The notes beneath the pieces are model-generated. The model did no database searches, was not told where the DNA came from, and saw nothing but the letters and a program-made list of their open reading frames with translations. Positions 6,990 to 15,926 of a stretch of 35,431 nucleotides of DNA are shown here, in pieces. How positions within the stretch are numbered: position 1 is the stretch's first letter; every line of letters starts with the position of its first letter. Position numbers and translations under genes: made by a program. The DNA is from Lachnospiraceae bacterium. GTDB taxonomy: Bacteria > Bacillota_A > Clostridia > Lachnospirales > Lachnospiraceae. The DNA is taken from positions 1 through 35,431 of the forward strand of contig JAGAUD010000003.1 in NCBI GenBank assembly GCA_017620975.1. Direction: 5' to 3'.

Positions 6990-7925
6990 ATGAATGCATT
7001 TGGTGGTAAAGTACCGGAAGGATTGAAAGTATGGAAGCAGACAGATATCGATCACCGCAAAATGGGGAGAAATGATCCCTGTTGGTGCGGAAGCGGAAGA
7101 AAATATAAACAGTGTCACTGTAATTTTGACGATAAGCTGGAACTGATGAAGCGCCAGGGACACATCGTGCCTTTCCGGTCTATGATCAAGACGAAGGAGC
7201 AGATTGAAAAAATCAAAGAAAGCGCCAAGATTAATATTGCAGTGCTGGATTATGTGGAGGCTCACATCAAAGCAGGTGTTACCACTGAAGAAATCGATAA
7301 GTGGGTTCATGACGAGACCATAAAGAGAGGCGGCATCCCCGCGCCTTTGAATTATCAGGGATACCCCAAGAGCGTATGCACCTCCATCAATCATGTAGTA
7401 TGCCACGGCATCCCTTCCCCTGATGTGGTGTTAAAAGAGGGCGATATCGTCAATGTGGATGTTTCCACGGAATATAAAGGATATTTCTCAGATTCGTCCC
7501 GCATGTTCTGCATCGGTGAGGTGTCGGCAGAGAAGAAACGCCTGGTGGAGAAAGCCCGGGAATGTATCCAAGTGGGACTGGAGCAGGTGAAGCCTTGGGG
7601 ATTCCTTGGGGATATGGGACAGGCAATTAATGATTTTGCCAAAGAAAACGGTTACAGCATCGTGAGAGATATCGGCGGTCATGCAATCGGACTGGAATTC
7701 CACGAGGATCCCTGGGTCAGCTATGTATCCAGACGGGGAGAAGAAATGGTCATGGCGCCGGGACTGATGTTTACCATTGAACCGATGGTAAATATGGGAA
7801 GCGAAGAGATTTATGTGGACGATTCGGACGGCTGGACCGTCTATACAGAAGATGGGTTGCCTTCTGCACAGTGGGAAGTTCAAGTGTTGGTGACAGAGGA
7901 TGGTTATGAGATAATTGCATACTAG
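6990..7925 (+). CDS. map: Type I methionine aminopeptidase with N-terminal SEC-C zinc motif
   Basis: This 311-residue enzyme removes the initiator methionine from new proteins. Residues 29-44 form a SEC-C zinc knuckle (NDPCWCGSGRKYKQCHC), as found at the C-terminus of SecA and probably used for ribosome or protein contact. From about residue 65 the pita-bread fold follows, with metal ligands in VNVDVST and YFSDSSR (Asp), GGHAIG (His), FTIEPM (Glu) and SAQWEVQ (Glu). The usual His after the last Glu is Val here. The start is ATG 6990, with AGAGGA 9 bases upstream; a GTG at 6987 is less likely. Lachnospiraceae often carry this SEC-C form in addition to a short ribosomal-operon map, so it may be the second copy. 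Confidence 0.92.
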   Translation: MNAFGGKVPEGLKVWKQTDIDHRKMGRNDPCWCGSGRKYKQCHCNFDDKLELMKRQGHIVPFRSMIKTKEQIEKIKESAKINIAVLDYVEAHIKAGVTTEEIDKWVHDETIKRGGIPAPLNYQGYPKSVCTSINHVVCHGIPSPDVVLKEGDIVNVDVSTEYKGYFSDSSRMFCIGEVSAEKKRLVEKARECIQVGLEQVKPWGFLGDMGQAINDFAKENGYSIVRDIGGHAIGLEFHEDPWVSYVSRRGEEMVMAPGLMFTIEPMVNMGSEEIYVDDSDGWTVYTEDGLPSAQWEVQVLVTEDGYEIIAY

Positions 7926-7951
7926 TAATCTAAAAGAAATAGCAGGATAAT

Positions 7952-8003
7952 AAAACCGCCGAACCGGTTTCTCATAAAGAGAAAAATCAGGTTCGGCGGT
8001 TTT
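7952..8003. terminator. Bidirectional terminator between map and carB
   Basis: A perfect 13-bp stem (AAACCGCCGAACC at 7953-7965 with GGTTCGGCGGTTT at 7990-8002) is flanked by A-rich and T-rich tracts on its two sides. It can stop both the rightward map and leftward carB transcripts. Confidence 0.8.
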
Positions 8004-8035
8004 GGTATGCTGCGGTTCAAATGAACAGAACAATT

Positions 8036-11000
8036 TTATTTGTCTTTAATCTGTGAATGCAATGTCTGCAGAGAATGAACTTCTCCATTACCATTCTTCT
8101 GTACATACAGAATACCGTCAGCGGTTGCCTTGGCAGCAGCGATAGTAGTCATATAAGGAATCTTGTGCTTAATAGCAGCCTTACGCAGGTAGCTGTCGTC
8201 GCTGACTGCATCCTGTCCAACAGGAGAGTTGACGATCAGATCAATCTTACCGTTGGTCAGCAGGTCCAGTACGTTAGGACGACCTTCGTACAATTTCTTT
8301 ACCTTCTCGGCAGCAACACCGGCCTCTGTGATGACATCGTAGGTGTTGCCGGTTGCCAGAATATGGAAGCCTGCTTCTGCAAAGCTCTTAGCTACTTCTA
8401 CTACTTCTGCCCTATCCTTGCGGTTTACACTGATCAGTACAGTGCCGCTTAAAGGCAGCTTGGACTGGGTAGCTTCCTGTGCCTTATAGAAAGCTTCGCC
8501 TTCAGATACGGACAGACCCAGAACCTCACCGGTGGAGCGCATCTCAGGTCCCAGTACAGGGTCAACTTCCTGGAACATATTGAAGGGGAAGACAGCTTCC
8601 TTTACACCGTAGTAAGGAATATTCTGCTCCTTCAGTGCAGGAACAGGGGATGGACGTCCCGTAATATCAGAGGTAATAATATCGGTAGCCAGAGGCACCA
8701 TGCGGATGTTGCAGACCTTGGATACCAGAGGAACGGTACGGGATGCTCTGGGGTTGGCTTCCAGTACATATACCTTATCATTTTCGATTGCGTACTGCAT
8801 ATTCATCAGACCCTTAACGTGCATCTCTTCGGCAATCTTTCTTGTGTATTCCTTGATGGTCTTCACATTTTCCTCAGAAATATGCTTGGAAGGAATGATA
8901 CATGCGGAGTCACCGGAGTGTACACCGGCAAGCTCAATGTGTTCCATAACAGCAGGTACGAAAGCGTGGGTACCGTCGCTGATTGCATCTGCTTCACACT
9001 CGGTAGCGTGATTTAAGAAACGGTCAATCAGAATAGGACGGTCAGGGGTCACACCTACGGCTGCCTTCATATAAGCGGTCAGGTTAGCGTCATCATAAAC
9101 AACTTCCATACCGCGTCCGCCCAGAACATAGGAAGGACGAACCATTACAGGATATCCGATCTTGTGGGCAATTTCCAGTGCTTCCTCTACGGTAGTAGCC
9201 ATTCCGGATTCAGGCATGGGGATTTCCAGCTTGTCCATCATAGCGCGGAACAGATCACGGTCCTCAGCCAGATCGATGACTGCGGGAGCGGTTCCAAGAA
9301 TGCGGACACCGTTCTTTTCCAAATCAGCAGCCAGATTCAGAGGAGTCTGTCCGCCGAACTGAGCGATAACGCCTACAGGCTGTTCTTTCTTGTAGATGCT
9401 CAAAACATCTTCCAGAGTCAGAGGCTCGAAATACAATTTATCGGAGGTATCATAGTCGGTAGATACAGTCTCCGGGTTACAGTTAACAATAATCGTCTCA
9501 AAGCCAAGCTTCTTCAGGGCAAGTGAAGCGTGTACACAGCAGTAGTCAAATTCGATACCCTGTCCGATACGGTTAGGACCGCCGCCCAGGATCATGATCT
9601 TAGGCTTCTCGGTGTTGACGGGATTCTTATCTGCTGCATTATAAGTGGAGTAGTAGTAAGCGCTGTTCTCAGTACCGCTTACGTGAACACCTTCCCAGGC
9701 TTCTTCTACACCCAGTGCAATGCGGTGCTCTCTGATATCAGCTTCCGGAATCTCCAAAAGCTGGCTCAGATATTTGTCGGAGAAACCGTCTTTCTTGGCG
9801 GTAATCAGCATTTTGTCAGCAGGAAGGGCACCCTTGTATGCAAGGAGGGCTTCTTCTTCCTCGACTAACTCTTTCATCTGTTCGATGAACCAGTGTTTTA
9901 CTTTGGTAAGCTCGTGGATTTCTTCTACAGTTGCACCCTTGCGCAGTGCTTCGTACATTACGAAATGACGCTCACTGGAAGGAGTGATCAGCTTCTGTAA
10001 CAGCTCTTCTTTTGTTAAAGAATCGAAATCCCTGGCATGTCCCAGACCATAACGACCGGTCTCCAGGCTGCGAATGGCTTTCTGGAAAGCTTCCTTATAG
10101 GTCTTACCGATGCTCATGACTTCACCAACGGCACGCATCTGAGTACCCAGCTTGTCCTCTACGCCTTTGAACTTCTCAAATGCCCAGCGGGCGAACTTGA
10201 TTACGACATAATCTCCATCGGGAACGTACTTGTCCAGGGTACCATACTTTCCGCAAGGGATATCTTTCAGGGTCAGACCGGTTGCCAGCATAGCACTTAC
10301 CAGTGCGATAGGGAAGCCGGTAGCCTTCGAAGCCAGTGCGGAAGAACGGGAGGTTCTGGGGTTGATCTCGATAACAATGATACGGTCAGTTACAGGATCG
10401 TGTGCAAACTGTACGTTGGTACCGCCGATAACCTCTACAGACTCTACGATCTTGTAAGCCTGTTCCTGCAGACGCTTCTGACATTCCTCGGAAATGGTCA
10501 GCATGGGTGCGGAACAGAAAGAGTCGCCGGTGTGTACACCTAAGGGGTCTATATTTTCGATAAAGCAGACAGTAATCATGTTGTTGTCTGCGTCACGTAC
10601 AACTTCCAGTTCCAACTCTTCCCAGCCCAGGATAGACTCTTCAACCAGAACCTGACCTACCAGGCTGGCCTGCAGACCACGGGCACATACTACCTTTAAT
10701 TCTTCCTTATTATATACAAGACCGCCGCCGGCACCACCCATGGTGTATGCAGGGCGCAGTACTACGGGATATCCCAGTTCGTCAGCAATCTTCAGTGCTT
10801 CTTCTACACTGTAAGCAACTTCACTGCGAGCCATTTCAATGCCAAGAGCATTCATGGCTTTCTTGAATTCGATTCGGTCCTCGCCACGCTCGATGGCGTC
10901 TACCTGAACACCGATAACTTTTACATTGTATTTGTCAAGGATACCCTTCTGTGCCAGTTCAGCACACAAGTTCAGACCCGACTGACCGCCCAGATTAGGA

Positions 11001-11260
11001 AGCAGTGCATCCGGTCTCTCCTTTGCGATAATCTGTTCCATGCGCTCTGCATTCAGAGGCTCAATGTATGTGACATCAGCAGTCTCCGGGTCGGTCATGA
11101 TGGTAGCCGGATTGGAGTTAACCAATACGATTTCATAGCCAAGCTTACGCAGTGCCTTGCAGGCCTGGGTACCGGAATAGTCAAATTCACAGGCCTGGCC
11201 AATGATGATGGGACCGGAGCCGATGATCAATACCTTATGGATATCTGTTCTTTTTGGCAT
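8036..11260 (-). CDS. carB: Carbamoyl-phosphate synthase large subunit
   Basis: This 1074-residue protein is the normal length for CarB, which makes carbamoyl phosphate from bicarbonate, ammonia and two ATP for pyrimidine and arginine synthesis. Order of domains: first ATP-grasp half (about 1-400; begins VLIIGSGPIIIGQACEFDYS), the oligomerisation helices (about 400-550), second ATP-grasp half (about 555-935; MILGGGPNRIGQGIEFDYCC), and the MGS-like allosteric domain at the end (ATGNTYDVI, NSPVGQDAVSDDS). The ATG at 11260 has AGGAGG 7 bases upstream. The small subunit carA is not adjacent on either side, which is somewhat unusual, so it must lie elsewhere or the pair is split. Confidence 0.97.
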   Translation of the reverse strand: MPKRTDIHKVLIIGSGPIIIGQACEFDYSGTQACKALRKLGYEIVLVNSNPATIMTDPETADVTYIEPLNAERMEQIIAKERPDALLPNLGGQSGLNLCAELAQKGILDKYNVKVIGVQVDAIERGEDRIEFKKAMNALGIEMARSEVAYSVEEALKIADELGYPVVLRPAYTMGGAGGGLVYNKEELKVVCARGLQASLVGQVLVEESILGWEELELEVVRDADNNMITVCFIENIDPLGVHTGDSFCSAPMLTISEECQKRLQEQAYKIVESVEVIGGTNVQFAHDPVTDRIIVIEINPRTSRSSALASKATGFPIALVSAMLATGLTLKDIPCGKYGTLDKYVPDGDYVVIKFARWAFEKFKGVEDKLGTQMRAVGEVMSIGKTYKEAFQKAIRSLETGRYGLGHARDFDSLTKEELLQKLITPSSERHFVMYEALRKGATVEEIHELTKVKHWFIEQMKELVEEEEALLAYKGALPADKMLITAKKDGFSDKYLSQLLEIPEADIREHRIALGVEEAWEGVHVSGTENSAYYYSTYNAADKNPVNTEKPKIMILGGGPNRIGQGIEFDYCCVHASLALKKLGFETIIVNCNPETVSTDYDTSDKLYFEPLTLEDVLSIYKKEQPVGVIAQFGGQTPLNLAADLEKNGVRILGTAPAVIDLAEDRDLFRAMMDKLEIPMPESGMATTVEEALEIAHKIGYPVMVRPSYVLGGRGMEVVYDDANLTAYMKAAVGVTPDRPILIDRFLNHATECEADAISDGTHAFVPAVMEHIELAGVHSGDSACIIPSKHISEENVKTIKEYTRKIAEEMHVKGLMNMQYAIENDKVYVLEANPRASRTVPLVSKVCNIRMVPLATDIITSDITGRPSPVPALKEQNIPYYGVKEAVFPFNMFQEVDPVLGPEMRSTGEVLGLSVSEGEAFYKAQEATQSKLPLSGTVLISVNRKDRAEVVEVAKSFAEAGFHILATGNTYDVITEAGVAAEKVKKLYEGRPNVLDLLTNGKIDLIVNSPVGQDAVSDDSYLRKAAIKHKIPYMTTIAAAKATADGILYVQKNGNGEVHSLQTLHSQIKDK

Positions 11261-11590
11261 GTTCTTTCCTCCTGAATTTATAGAGAGGGCAAAAGCTTCA
11301 TATTGGCAGCAAAGGTCTTCATTGCAGACTATTATCGTGTCCGGGCGGCTTTGTTGGCAATATAAAATTTTGCATTCTATTTTTCTAGTAGCAAGTATAG
11401 CACAAGATTTAAAAAAAGGGAATCACATTTTGCACAGATTGTGTCGTTTGGTGCACAAAATTTGTTTTTGTGGGTGTTATATGCTTCTTTGAGAAAGGGG
11501 AAAAACATAATTGCGATAAGAGTGGCATATATTGAAACAAATCGGATAGGGCAGAAGAGCACGAGGATTCTGCGTGTGGGTAAATAGTAT
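11261..11590. promoter_or_regulatory. Divergent intergenic region of carB and the deacetylase
   Basis: On the minus strand TGCTATACT at about 11401-11393 is an extended -10 element, which would give a carB leader of about 120 bases. The -35 match is poor. No PyrR-binding consensus was recognised in that leader. Between 11430 and 11462 the bases TTTTGCAC and GTGCACAAAA form an imperfect inverted repeat that could be an operator. No promoter for the deacetylase stands out. Confidence 0.35.
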
Positions 11591-12478
11591 ATGGCGGTTT
11601 GGAGGGAGAAATTGAGTGGAGTCAAGGGACTGGGGAGAGTTCCCGGAGAAATAAAGGCATTGTGGTGGGAGTTAGGGAGACGGGGAAAATTTGTTTTGTT
11701 GGCACTTTTTCTGGTCTCAATGTTTTTCCTGGGGAGAGCTACGGCTTATTGGGGGAGTAAGATAGGAGTGATCAGCAGTAAGATTCTGACGCAGACAGAA
11801 AACTGGGGATTGGGGTTTGGGGCTGAAGGGACGAAGCCTACGGGGAATACATCGGCAGCAGAGCTGGCAAAATATAATGCATATTATGTGGCGGATATAG
11901 AGGAGAAGAAGATTTATCTGACGTTTGACTGCGGGTATGAGAATGGGAATACGGAAGCAATTTTGGAGGCGCTGAAAAAACACAATGTGTCGGCTACTTT
12001 TTTTGTGGTGGGGCACTATCTGGAATCAGCACCGGATCTTGTGTGTCGTATGGTGGAGGAAGGCCACACAGTGGGCAATCATACCTACCATCATCCTGAT
12101 ATGTCAAAGATATCTGATAAAGCCTCATTCCTGTCAGAGATGGATGCAGTGGCGGAGAAATTTAAGGAAGTAACAGGGCAGGAGATGACGAAGTATTATA
12201 GGCCGCCTCAGGGAAAATACAGTAAGGAAAATCTGCAGATGGCGAAAGATATGGGGTATTCCACCTTTTTCTGGAGTTTGGCTTATGTGGACTGGAATGT
12301 GGATGATCAGCCCAGCCATGAGGAAGCTTTTTCAAAACTGTGCAGCAGAGTTCATCCGGGAGCAATTGTGCTTTTACATAATACCTCCAGGACGAATGGG
12401 GAGATTTTGGATGAACTGCTGACCAAGTGGGAGGATATGGGGTATTGCTTTGGGACGCTTGCGGAAATCTGTCAATGA
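11591..12478 (+). CDS. Polysaccharide deacetylase, PdaA-like
   Basis: This is a membrane-anchored NodB-homology deacetylase of about 295 residues, acting on N-acetylated peptidoglycan outside the cell. A single membrane helix lies at about residues 33-50 (FVLLALFLVSMFFLG). The catalytic domain begins near 100 with TFDCGYENGN (motif 1), then GNHTYHHPD (motif 2, zinc histidines), RPPQGKYS (motif 3), WSLAYVDW, and LLHNTSR. The TFD-C/N-GYENG form of motif 1 is typical of PdaA, which makes muramic delta-lactam in spore cortex, so a sporulation role is likely but not certain. The ATG at 11591 has no clear ribosome site, whereas TTG at 11612 sits 6 bases after GGAGGG and may be the true start. Confidence 0.85.
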   Translation: MAVWREKLSGVKGLGRVPGEIKALWWELGRRGKFVLLALFLVSMFFLGRATAYWGSKIGVISSKILTQTENWGLGFGAEGTKPTGNTSAAELAKYNAYYVADIEEKKIYLTFDCGYENGNTEAILEALKKHNVSATFFVVGHYLESAPDLVCRMVEEGHTVGNHTYHHPDMSKISDKASFLSEMDAVAEKFKEVTGQEMTKYYRPPQGKYSKENLQMAKDMGYSTFFWSLAYVDWNVDDQPSHEEAFSKLCSRVHPGAIVLLHNTSRTNGEILDELLTKWEDMGYCFGTLAEICQ

Positions 12479-12531
12479 TGAATACTGAATGGTGATTTGG
12501 GGCAATGGAATTAAGAACGATCACTCTGCGA

Positions 12532-13386
12532 CTAATGTGAAAATTCTGTTCTCATAGTAATCCGGTATTGCCTGGGCGGCATTCCTGTCAGGCGCTTGAA
12601 CACGGTGATGAAGTAGTTATAATCGGTAAAACCGCACTGACTGGCAATCTCTGTGATGGACATATCCTCCTGTTCGGTTAACAGTTTTTTGGCACGCTCA
12701 ATGCGCAGCCTTCGGATGTGCTCTGCAATCCCCATACCATAATTTTGCCCGGAAATTTCATATAAATAGGTCTTTCCAATCTGAAAACGGGAACAGATAT
12801 CCGGTACATCGATCTGTTCGGTGTAATGTTCATTGATGTATTCATCAATCAGAACCGGAAGATCCTTTTGTCGAAGCACCGCCATTCGTTCCAGACACAG
12901 ATAGGAAGCTACTGCCTGCAGGATGTGAGAGGCGGAAACAATGTATTCTTCGGGAATGATAGGCAGCTCATAAGCGGACGCTTTCAAAGCTTCTCGGTCG
13001 ATTTCATAGGGAGAGCAAAGCGCTTCTATTTTAGTAAAACCCTCTTCGTGGGAATTGTAAGCAAAAATATGTCCGAAAAGAAGATAGCCGATGACAAGGT
13101 TTCCCATATACAGTGGTGCAATGCTTTCCGTAAGACCTGCATGACATTGGTAGGTATAAGGCTTGTGCTGTCTGGACGCTGTTTCGCAGGCATTTTTATC
13201 ACAGAGCATACATTGTCTGTAGCCTTCAGAATCTGTGCGGATCAGTTGGCAAAAAGGCGATATTTTCTCAGGATAAGAGACAAGTTCTCTGAAAGTATCG
13301 TCAAAGACGGTGATGCGGATTCTGGTCAGCGTATAAAAGTCTTTCAATAATGACTGCAGTTTGTCCAGATTGAATGTAGATATCAT
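12532..13386 (-). CDS. AraC-family regulator with PocR sensor domain
   Basis: This 284-residue transcription factor joins an N-terminal PocR ligand-binding domain to a C-terminal AraC DNA-binding domain. PocR features are the Cys pairs CMLCDKNAC and YQCHAGL, followed by APLYMGNLVIGYLLFGHIF (about residues 50-110). The DNA-binding part (about 185-284) ends in the usual SITEIASQCGFTDYNYFITVFKR and MPPRQYR. A longer frame begins at 13431, but AGGAGGG lies 4 bases before the ATG at 13386, and a predicted -10 box overlaps the upstream ATG. It is divergent from the aldolase-isomerase-kinase genes and is very probably their activator. PocR domains bind small carbon compounds, so the inducer may be the sugar or its aldehyde product. 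Confidence 0.88.
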   Translation of the reverse strand: MISTFNLDKLQSLLKDFYTLTRIRITVFDDTFRELVSYPEKISPFCQLIRTDSEGYRQCMLCDKNACETASRQHKPYTYQCHAGLTESIAPLYMGNLVIGYLLFGHIFAYNSHEEGFTKIEALCSPYEIDREALKASAYELPIIPEEYIVSASHILQAVASYLCLERMAVLRQKDLPVLIDEYINEHYTEQIDVPDICSRFQIGKTYLYEISGQNYGMGIAEHIRRLRIERAKKLLTEQEDMSITEIASQCGFTDYNYFITVFKRLTGMPPRQYRITMRTEFSH

Positions 13387-13419
13387 ATTCCCTCCTGATG
13401 CAAAAGCTTTCTTGTATTC

Positions 13420-13447
13420 ATCATACCACATCTGCGAACAAATTCAA
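13420..13447 (-). promoter_or_regulatory. Predicted promoter of the PocR-AraC regulator
   Basis: On the minus strand TTGAAT (13447-13442), 16 bases, and TATGAT (13425-13420) with an upstream TGG extension. The start would be near 13413, only ~27 bases before ATG 13386. One copy of the 13-bp repeat overlaps the -35 box, which would allow autorepression. Confidence 0.5.
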
Positions 13448-13542
13448 AGTAAAATGAACAGAAGTCTATATCATCCCATTATAAAGATAGCTACAATAAT
13501 ATTAAAGATATGAATAAAGGTGTTTTAATAAAGTAAAATGAA
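13446..13542. repeat. Pair of 13-bp direct repeats in the divergent promoter region
   Basis: AAAGTAAAATGAA occurs at 13446-13458 and again at 13530-13542, exactly 84 bases apart, close to eight turns of DNA. One copy overlaps the regulator -35 box and the other lies just upstream of the aldolase ribosome site. They are candidate half-sites for the AraC-type protein. Confidence 0.5.
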
Positions 13543-13562
13543 AATAGACAGGAGGAATTTAG

Positions 13563-14447
13563 ATGTTAGTTAATTTAAAACAAATCATGGATATTGCTGA
13601 GCAAAATCAGTATGCGGTCGGCTCCTTCAACACGCCGAACCTGGAAAGTCTGGAGGCGGTGATTCAGGCGGCGGAAGAATTGACACTGCCGGTTATCATT
13701 CAGTTTGCTCAGTGTCATGAGCCATGGATTCCTCTGGAACTGATCGGACCGATTATGGTGGAGGCTGCCAAGAAAGCGAAAGTGCCGGTATGTGTACATC
13801 TGGACCACGGCGAGACTTTGGAATATCTGAAGAGTGCGCTGGACATGGGCTTTACTTCCATTATGTATGACGGTTCGGTCCTTCCTTATGAGGAGAACCT
13901 GGAAAATACGAAAAAGGCTGTAGTAATGGCAGCAAAGACCGGTGCAAGCGTGGAAGCTGAGCTGGGTTCCATGGGCAGAAGAGAGTCAGGTGATGTAGCA
14001 GAAGACGCAACCGGCGCAGCAGCTACCGGAGCAGATGACGAGACCAAAATTTACACTGACCCTGTCCAGGCAGGCATTTTTGTAAAGGAAACGGGTATCG
14101 ATGCCCTGGCCTGCTCTTTCGGCACTACCCATGGTATCTATTTGACAGAGCCCAAGCTGGACTTTGGTGTAGTGGAAGGCGTCAGGGCACAGGCCGATAA
14201 TATTCCTGTAGTCATGCACGGCGGATCAGGCGTCAGCAAAGAGGATTATTGTAAAGCAATCAAAGCAGGTGTGCGCAAAATCAATTATTTTACATATATG
14301 GACAAGTCAGGCGGTAATGCTGCGGCAGAGTATGTGAAGAGCGTACAGCCCGGTGCACCTTTGTTTTTCTCTTCCGTGATGATGGCAGCCAGAGAAGCCA
14401 TGAAAGAAAACGTGAAAGAAGCAATGATGATGTTTGCGCTCAGATAG
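13563..14447 (+). CDS. Class II (zinc) ketose-phosphate aldolase
   Basis: This 294-residue protein of the FbaA/GatY/KbaY class II family splits ketose phosphates to dihydroxyacetone phosphate and an aldehyde. Visible motifs are VHLDHGE (zinc His and catalytic Asp region, near residue 80), VEAELG (Glu, near 136), GTTHGIY (His, near 182) and VMHGGSGV (zinc His, near 212), in the family order. A loop after MGRRESGD is longer and more Ala-rich than in tagatose-bisphosphate aldolases. AGGAGG sits 8 bases before the ATG. It is first in the isomerase-kinase-mutarotase cassette. As the kinase would add a single phosphate, a ketose 1-phosphate is a likelier substrate than a bisphosphate; that is inference. 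Confidence 0.88.
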   Translation: MLVNLKQIMDIAEQNQYAVGSFNTPNLESLEAVIQAAEELTLPVIIQFAQCHEPWIPLELIGPIMVEAAKKAKVPVCVHLDHGETLEYLKSALDMGFTSIMYDGSVLPYEENLENTKKAVVMAAKTGASVEAELGSMGRRESGDVAEDATGAAATGADDETKIYTDPVQAGIFVKETGIDALACSFGTTHGIYLTEPKLDFGVVEGVRAQADNIPVVMHGGSGVSKEDYCKAIKAGVRKINYFTYMDKSGGNAAAEYVKSVQPGAPLFFSSVMMAAREAMKENVKEAMMMFALR

Positions 14448-14466
14448 AAAGAAAGGACAATTAAGA

Positions 14467-15867
14467 ATGAAAAAGATGACATTTGCTTTATGCTTTTGTA
14501 ACAGAGGATTCATGCCCGGAGAATTGATTTACGGAGCCAGAGAGGACATGGTTCAGGCAGTGACCGCCGCAGGCTACGATTACATTGCCATGGACGCAGA
14601 GCTTACCCGTTATGGCGGTGTAGAGACGAGAGATGAGGGACTTTTGTATGCAAAATGGCTGAAGGAGCATGAGGGCGAATATGATGGTGTTATTTTCTCT
14701 ATGCCTATTTTTGCAGATGAGAACGGAGCCATTACTGCACTGCAGGATGCCGGTGTACCCATTTTAATGCAGGCTTATCCCGATGAAATCGGCAAGCTGG
14801 ACTTTGCCCATAGGAGAGATGCTTACTGCGGCAAGTTCTCCGTAACGGACGTATTTACCCAGTATCAGGTACCGTTTACCGTAATGAAGCCGCATGTAGT
14901 ACATCCGCTTTCCGAAGCATTTGCACAGAATCTGAGAGATTTCGCTGCCATCTGTCGTGTGGTAAATGGTATGAAACGATTCAATGTGGGCTGTATCGGT
15001 GCCAGAACGACTGCTTTTAAGACTGTGCGTTTTGATGAGATTACCTTGCAAAAATATGGTATCAACGTGGAATCCTTTGACCTTTCCGAAGTATTTTTCA
15101 AGGTAAATCAGAAAGCGGATGATGATGACAAAGTACTGGCCAAGATTGAGAGACTAAAAGATTACACAGACTGTTCCAAAGTGCCGGCGGCCAATATGCT
15201 GACACTGGCTAAGGTATCTGTTGTCATTGACGAGTACATTGAGGAATATCATCTGGATGCACTGACACTACGTTGCTGGAATGAGATGGAAACGATTCTG
15301 CGCATCTGTCCCTGCGTGCTTTTAAGCGAGCTGAACGACAGAGGTATCGTGGCTTCCTGCGAAATCGATATGTGCTCTGCCCTTACCATGCGAGCCATGA
15401 GTCTGGCCAGCGGGCAGCCTACTGCTGTACTTGACTGGAACAACAATTACGGTGACGATGAAGATAAGGTCATCCTGTTCCACTGCGGACCGGTAGCACA
15501 GACTTTGATGACGGAAAAGGGGACGGTAACGGAGCATAAGATGTTCGCCAAAGGTGACCCGGGTTCCGGATGGGGAAGCAACGAAGGAAGAATCAAAGCA
15601 TTTGATATGACCTTCTCCAATTGTCAGACCAAAGACGGTAAGATTGTTATTTATGCCAGCGAAGCGAAGTTTACCGAAGACCCTATTGAGGATACCTTCT
15701 TCGGCTGCGGCGGTGTAGCACAGATACCAAATCTCCAGGATAAGCTGATCCGCCTGGCAAGAGGCGGCTTCAAGCACCATACCGCTGTTGGAATGGGTCA
15801 TATGAAGAAAATCTTGAAAGAGGCCTTTACTACTTATCTTCATTATGATTGGGTAGATATTGATTAA
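14467..15867 (+). CDS. L-fucose/L-arabinose isomerase family protein
   Basis: This 466-residue protein of the FucI/AraA-like fold is expected to convert an aldose into its ketose with a divalent metal. The likely metal ligands are present in the right order: Glu in ASCEIDM (near 302), Asp in AVLDWNN (near 326), and His in the C-terminal HHTAVGMGH (near 440). It is shorter than FucI (about 590) and AraA (about 500), so it belongs to the broad uncharacterised branch and the sugar cannot be named. The frame opens earlier, at 14434, but AAAGGA points to the ATG at 14467, 19 bases after the aldolase stop. A hairpin separates it from the kinase gene. Confidence 0.85.
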   Translation: MKKMTFALCFCNRGFMPGELIYGAREDMVQAVTAAGYDYIAMDAELTRYGGVETRDEGLLYAKWLKEHEGEYDGVIFSMPIFADENGAITALQDAGVPILMQAYPDEIGKLDFAHRRDAYCGKFSVTDVFTQYQVPFTVMKPHVVHPLSEAFAQNLRDFAAICRVVNGMKRFNVGCIGARTTAFKTVRFDEITLQKYGINVESFDLSEVFFKVNQKADDDDKVLAKIERLKDYTDCSKVPAANMLTLAKVSVVIDEYIEEYHLDALTLRCWNEMETILRICPCVLLSELNDRGIVASCEIDMCSALTMRAMSLASGQPTAVLDWNNNYGDDEDKVILFHCGPVAQTLMTEKGTVTEHKMFAKGDPGSGWGSNEGRIKAFDMTFSNCQTKDGKIVIYASEAKFTEDPIEDTFFGCGGVAQIPNLQDKLIRLARGGFKHHTAVGMGHMKKILKEAFTTYLHYDWVDID

Positions 15868-15879
15868 TAGAAATTGTTT

Positions 15880-15905
15880 CGAGGCGGCAGATATCTGCTG
15901 CCTCG
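15880..15905 (+). other. 26-base palindromic hairpin between isomerase and kinase genes
   Basis: CGAGGCGGCAGA (15880-15891) pairs with TATCTGCTGCCTCG over 11-13 bp with one G-U pair and almost no loop. It is followed by CTTTG, not by a T-run, so it is more likely an RNA processing or stability element than a full terminator. It lies 12 bases after the isomerase stop and ends 8 bases before the kinase ribosome site. Confidence 0.5.
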
Positions 15906-15926
15906 CTTTGAAAGGAGGCTTACAAA

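Noticed and set aside
9530..10543. Several plus-strand frames of 100-170 codons inside carB
   Set aside because: All are shadows of the intact 1074-codon carB; no start context or recognisable product.
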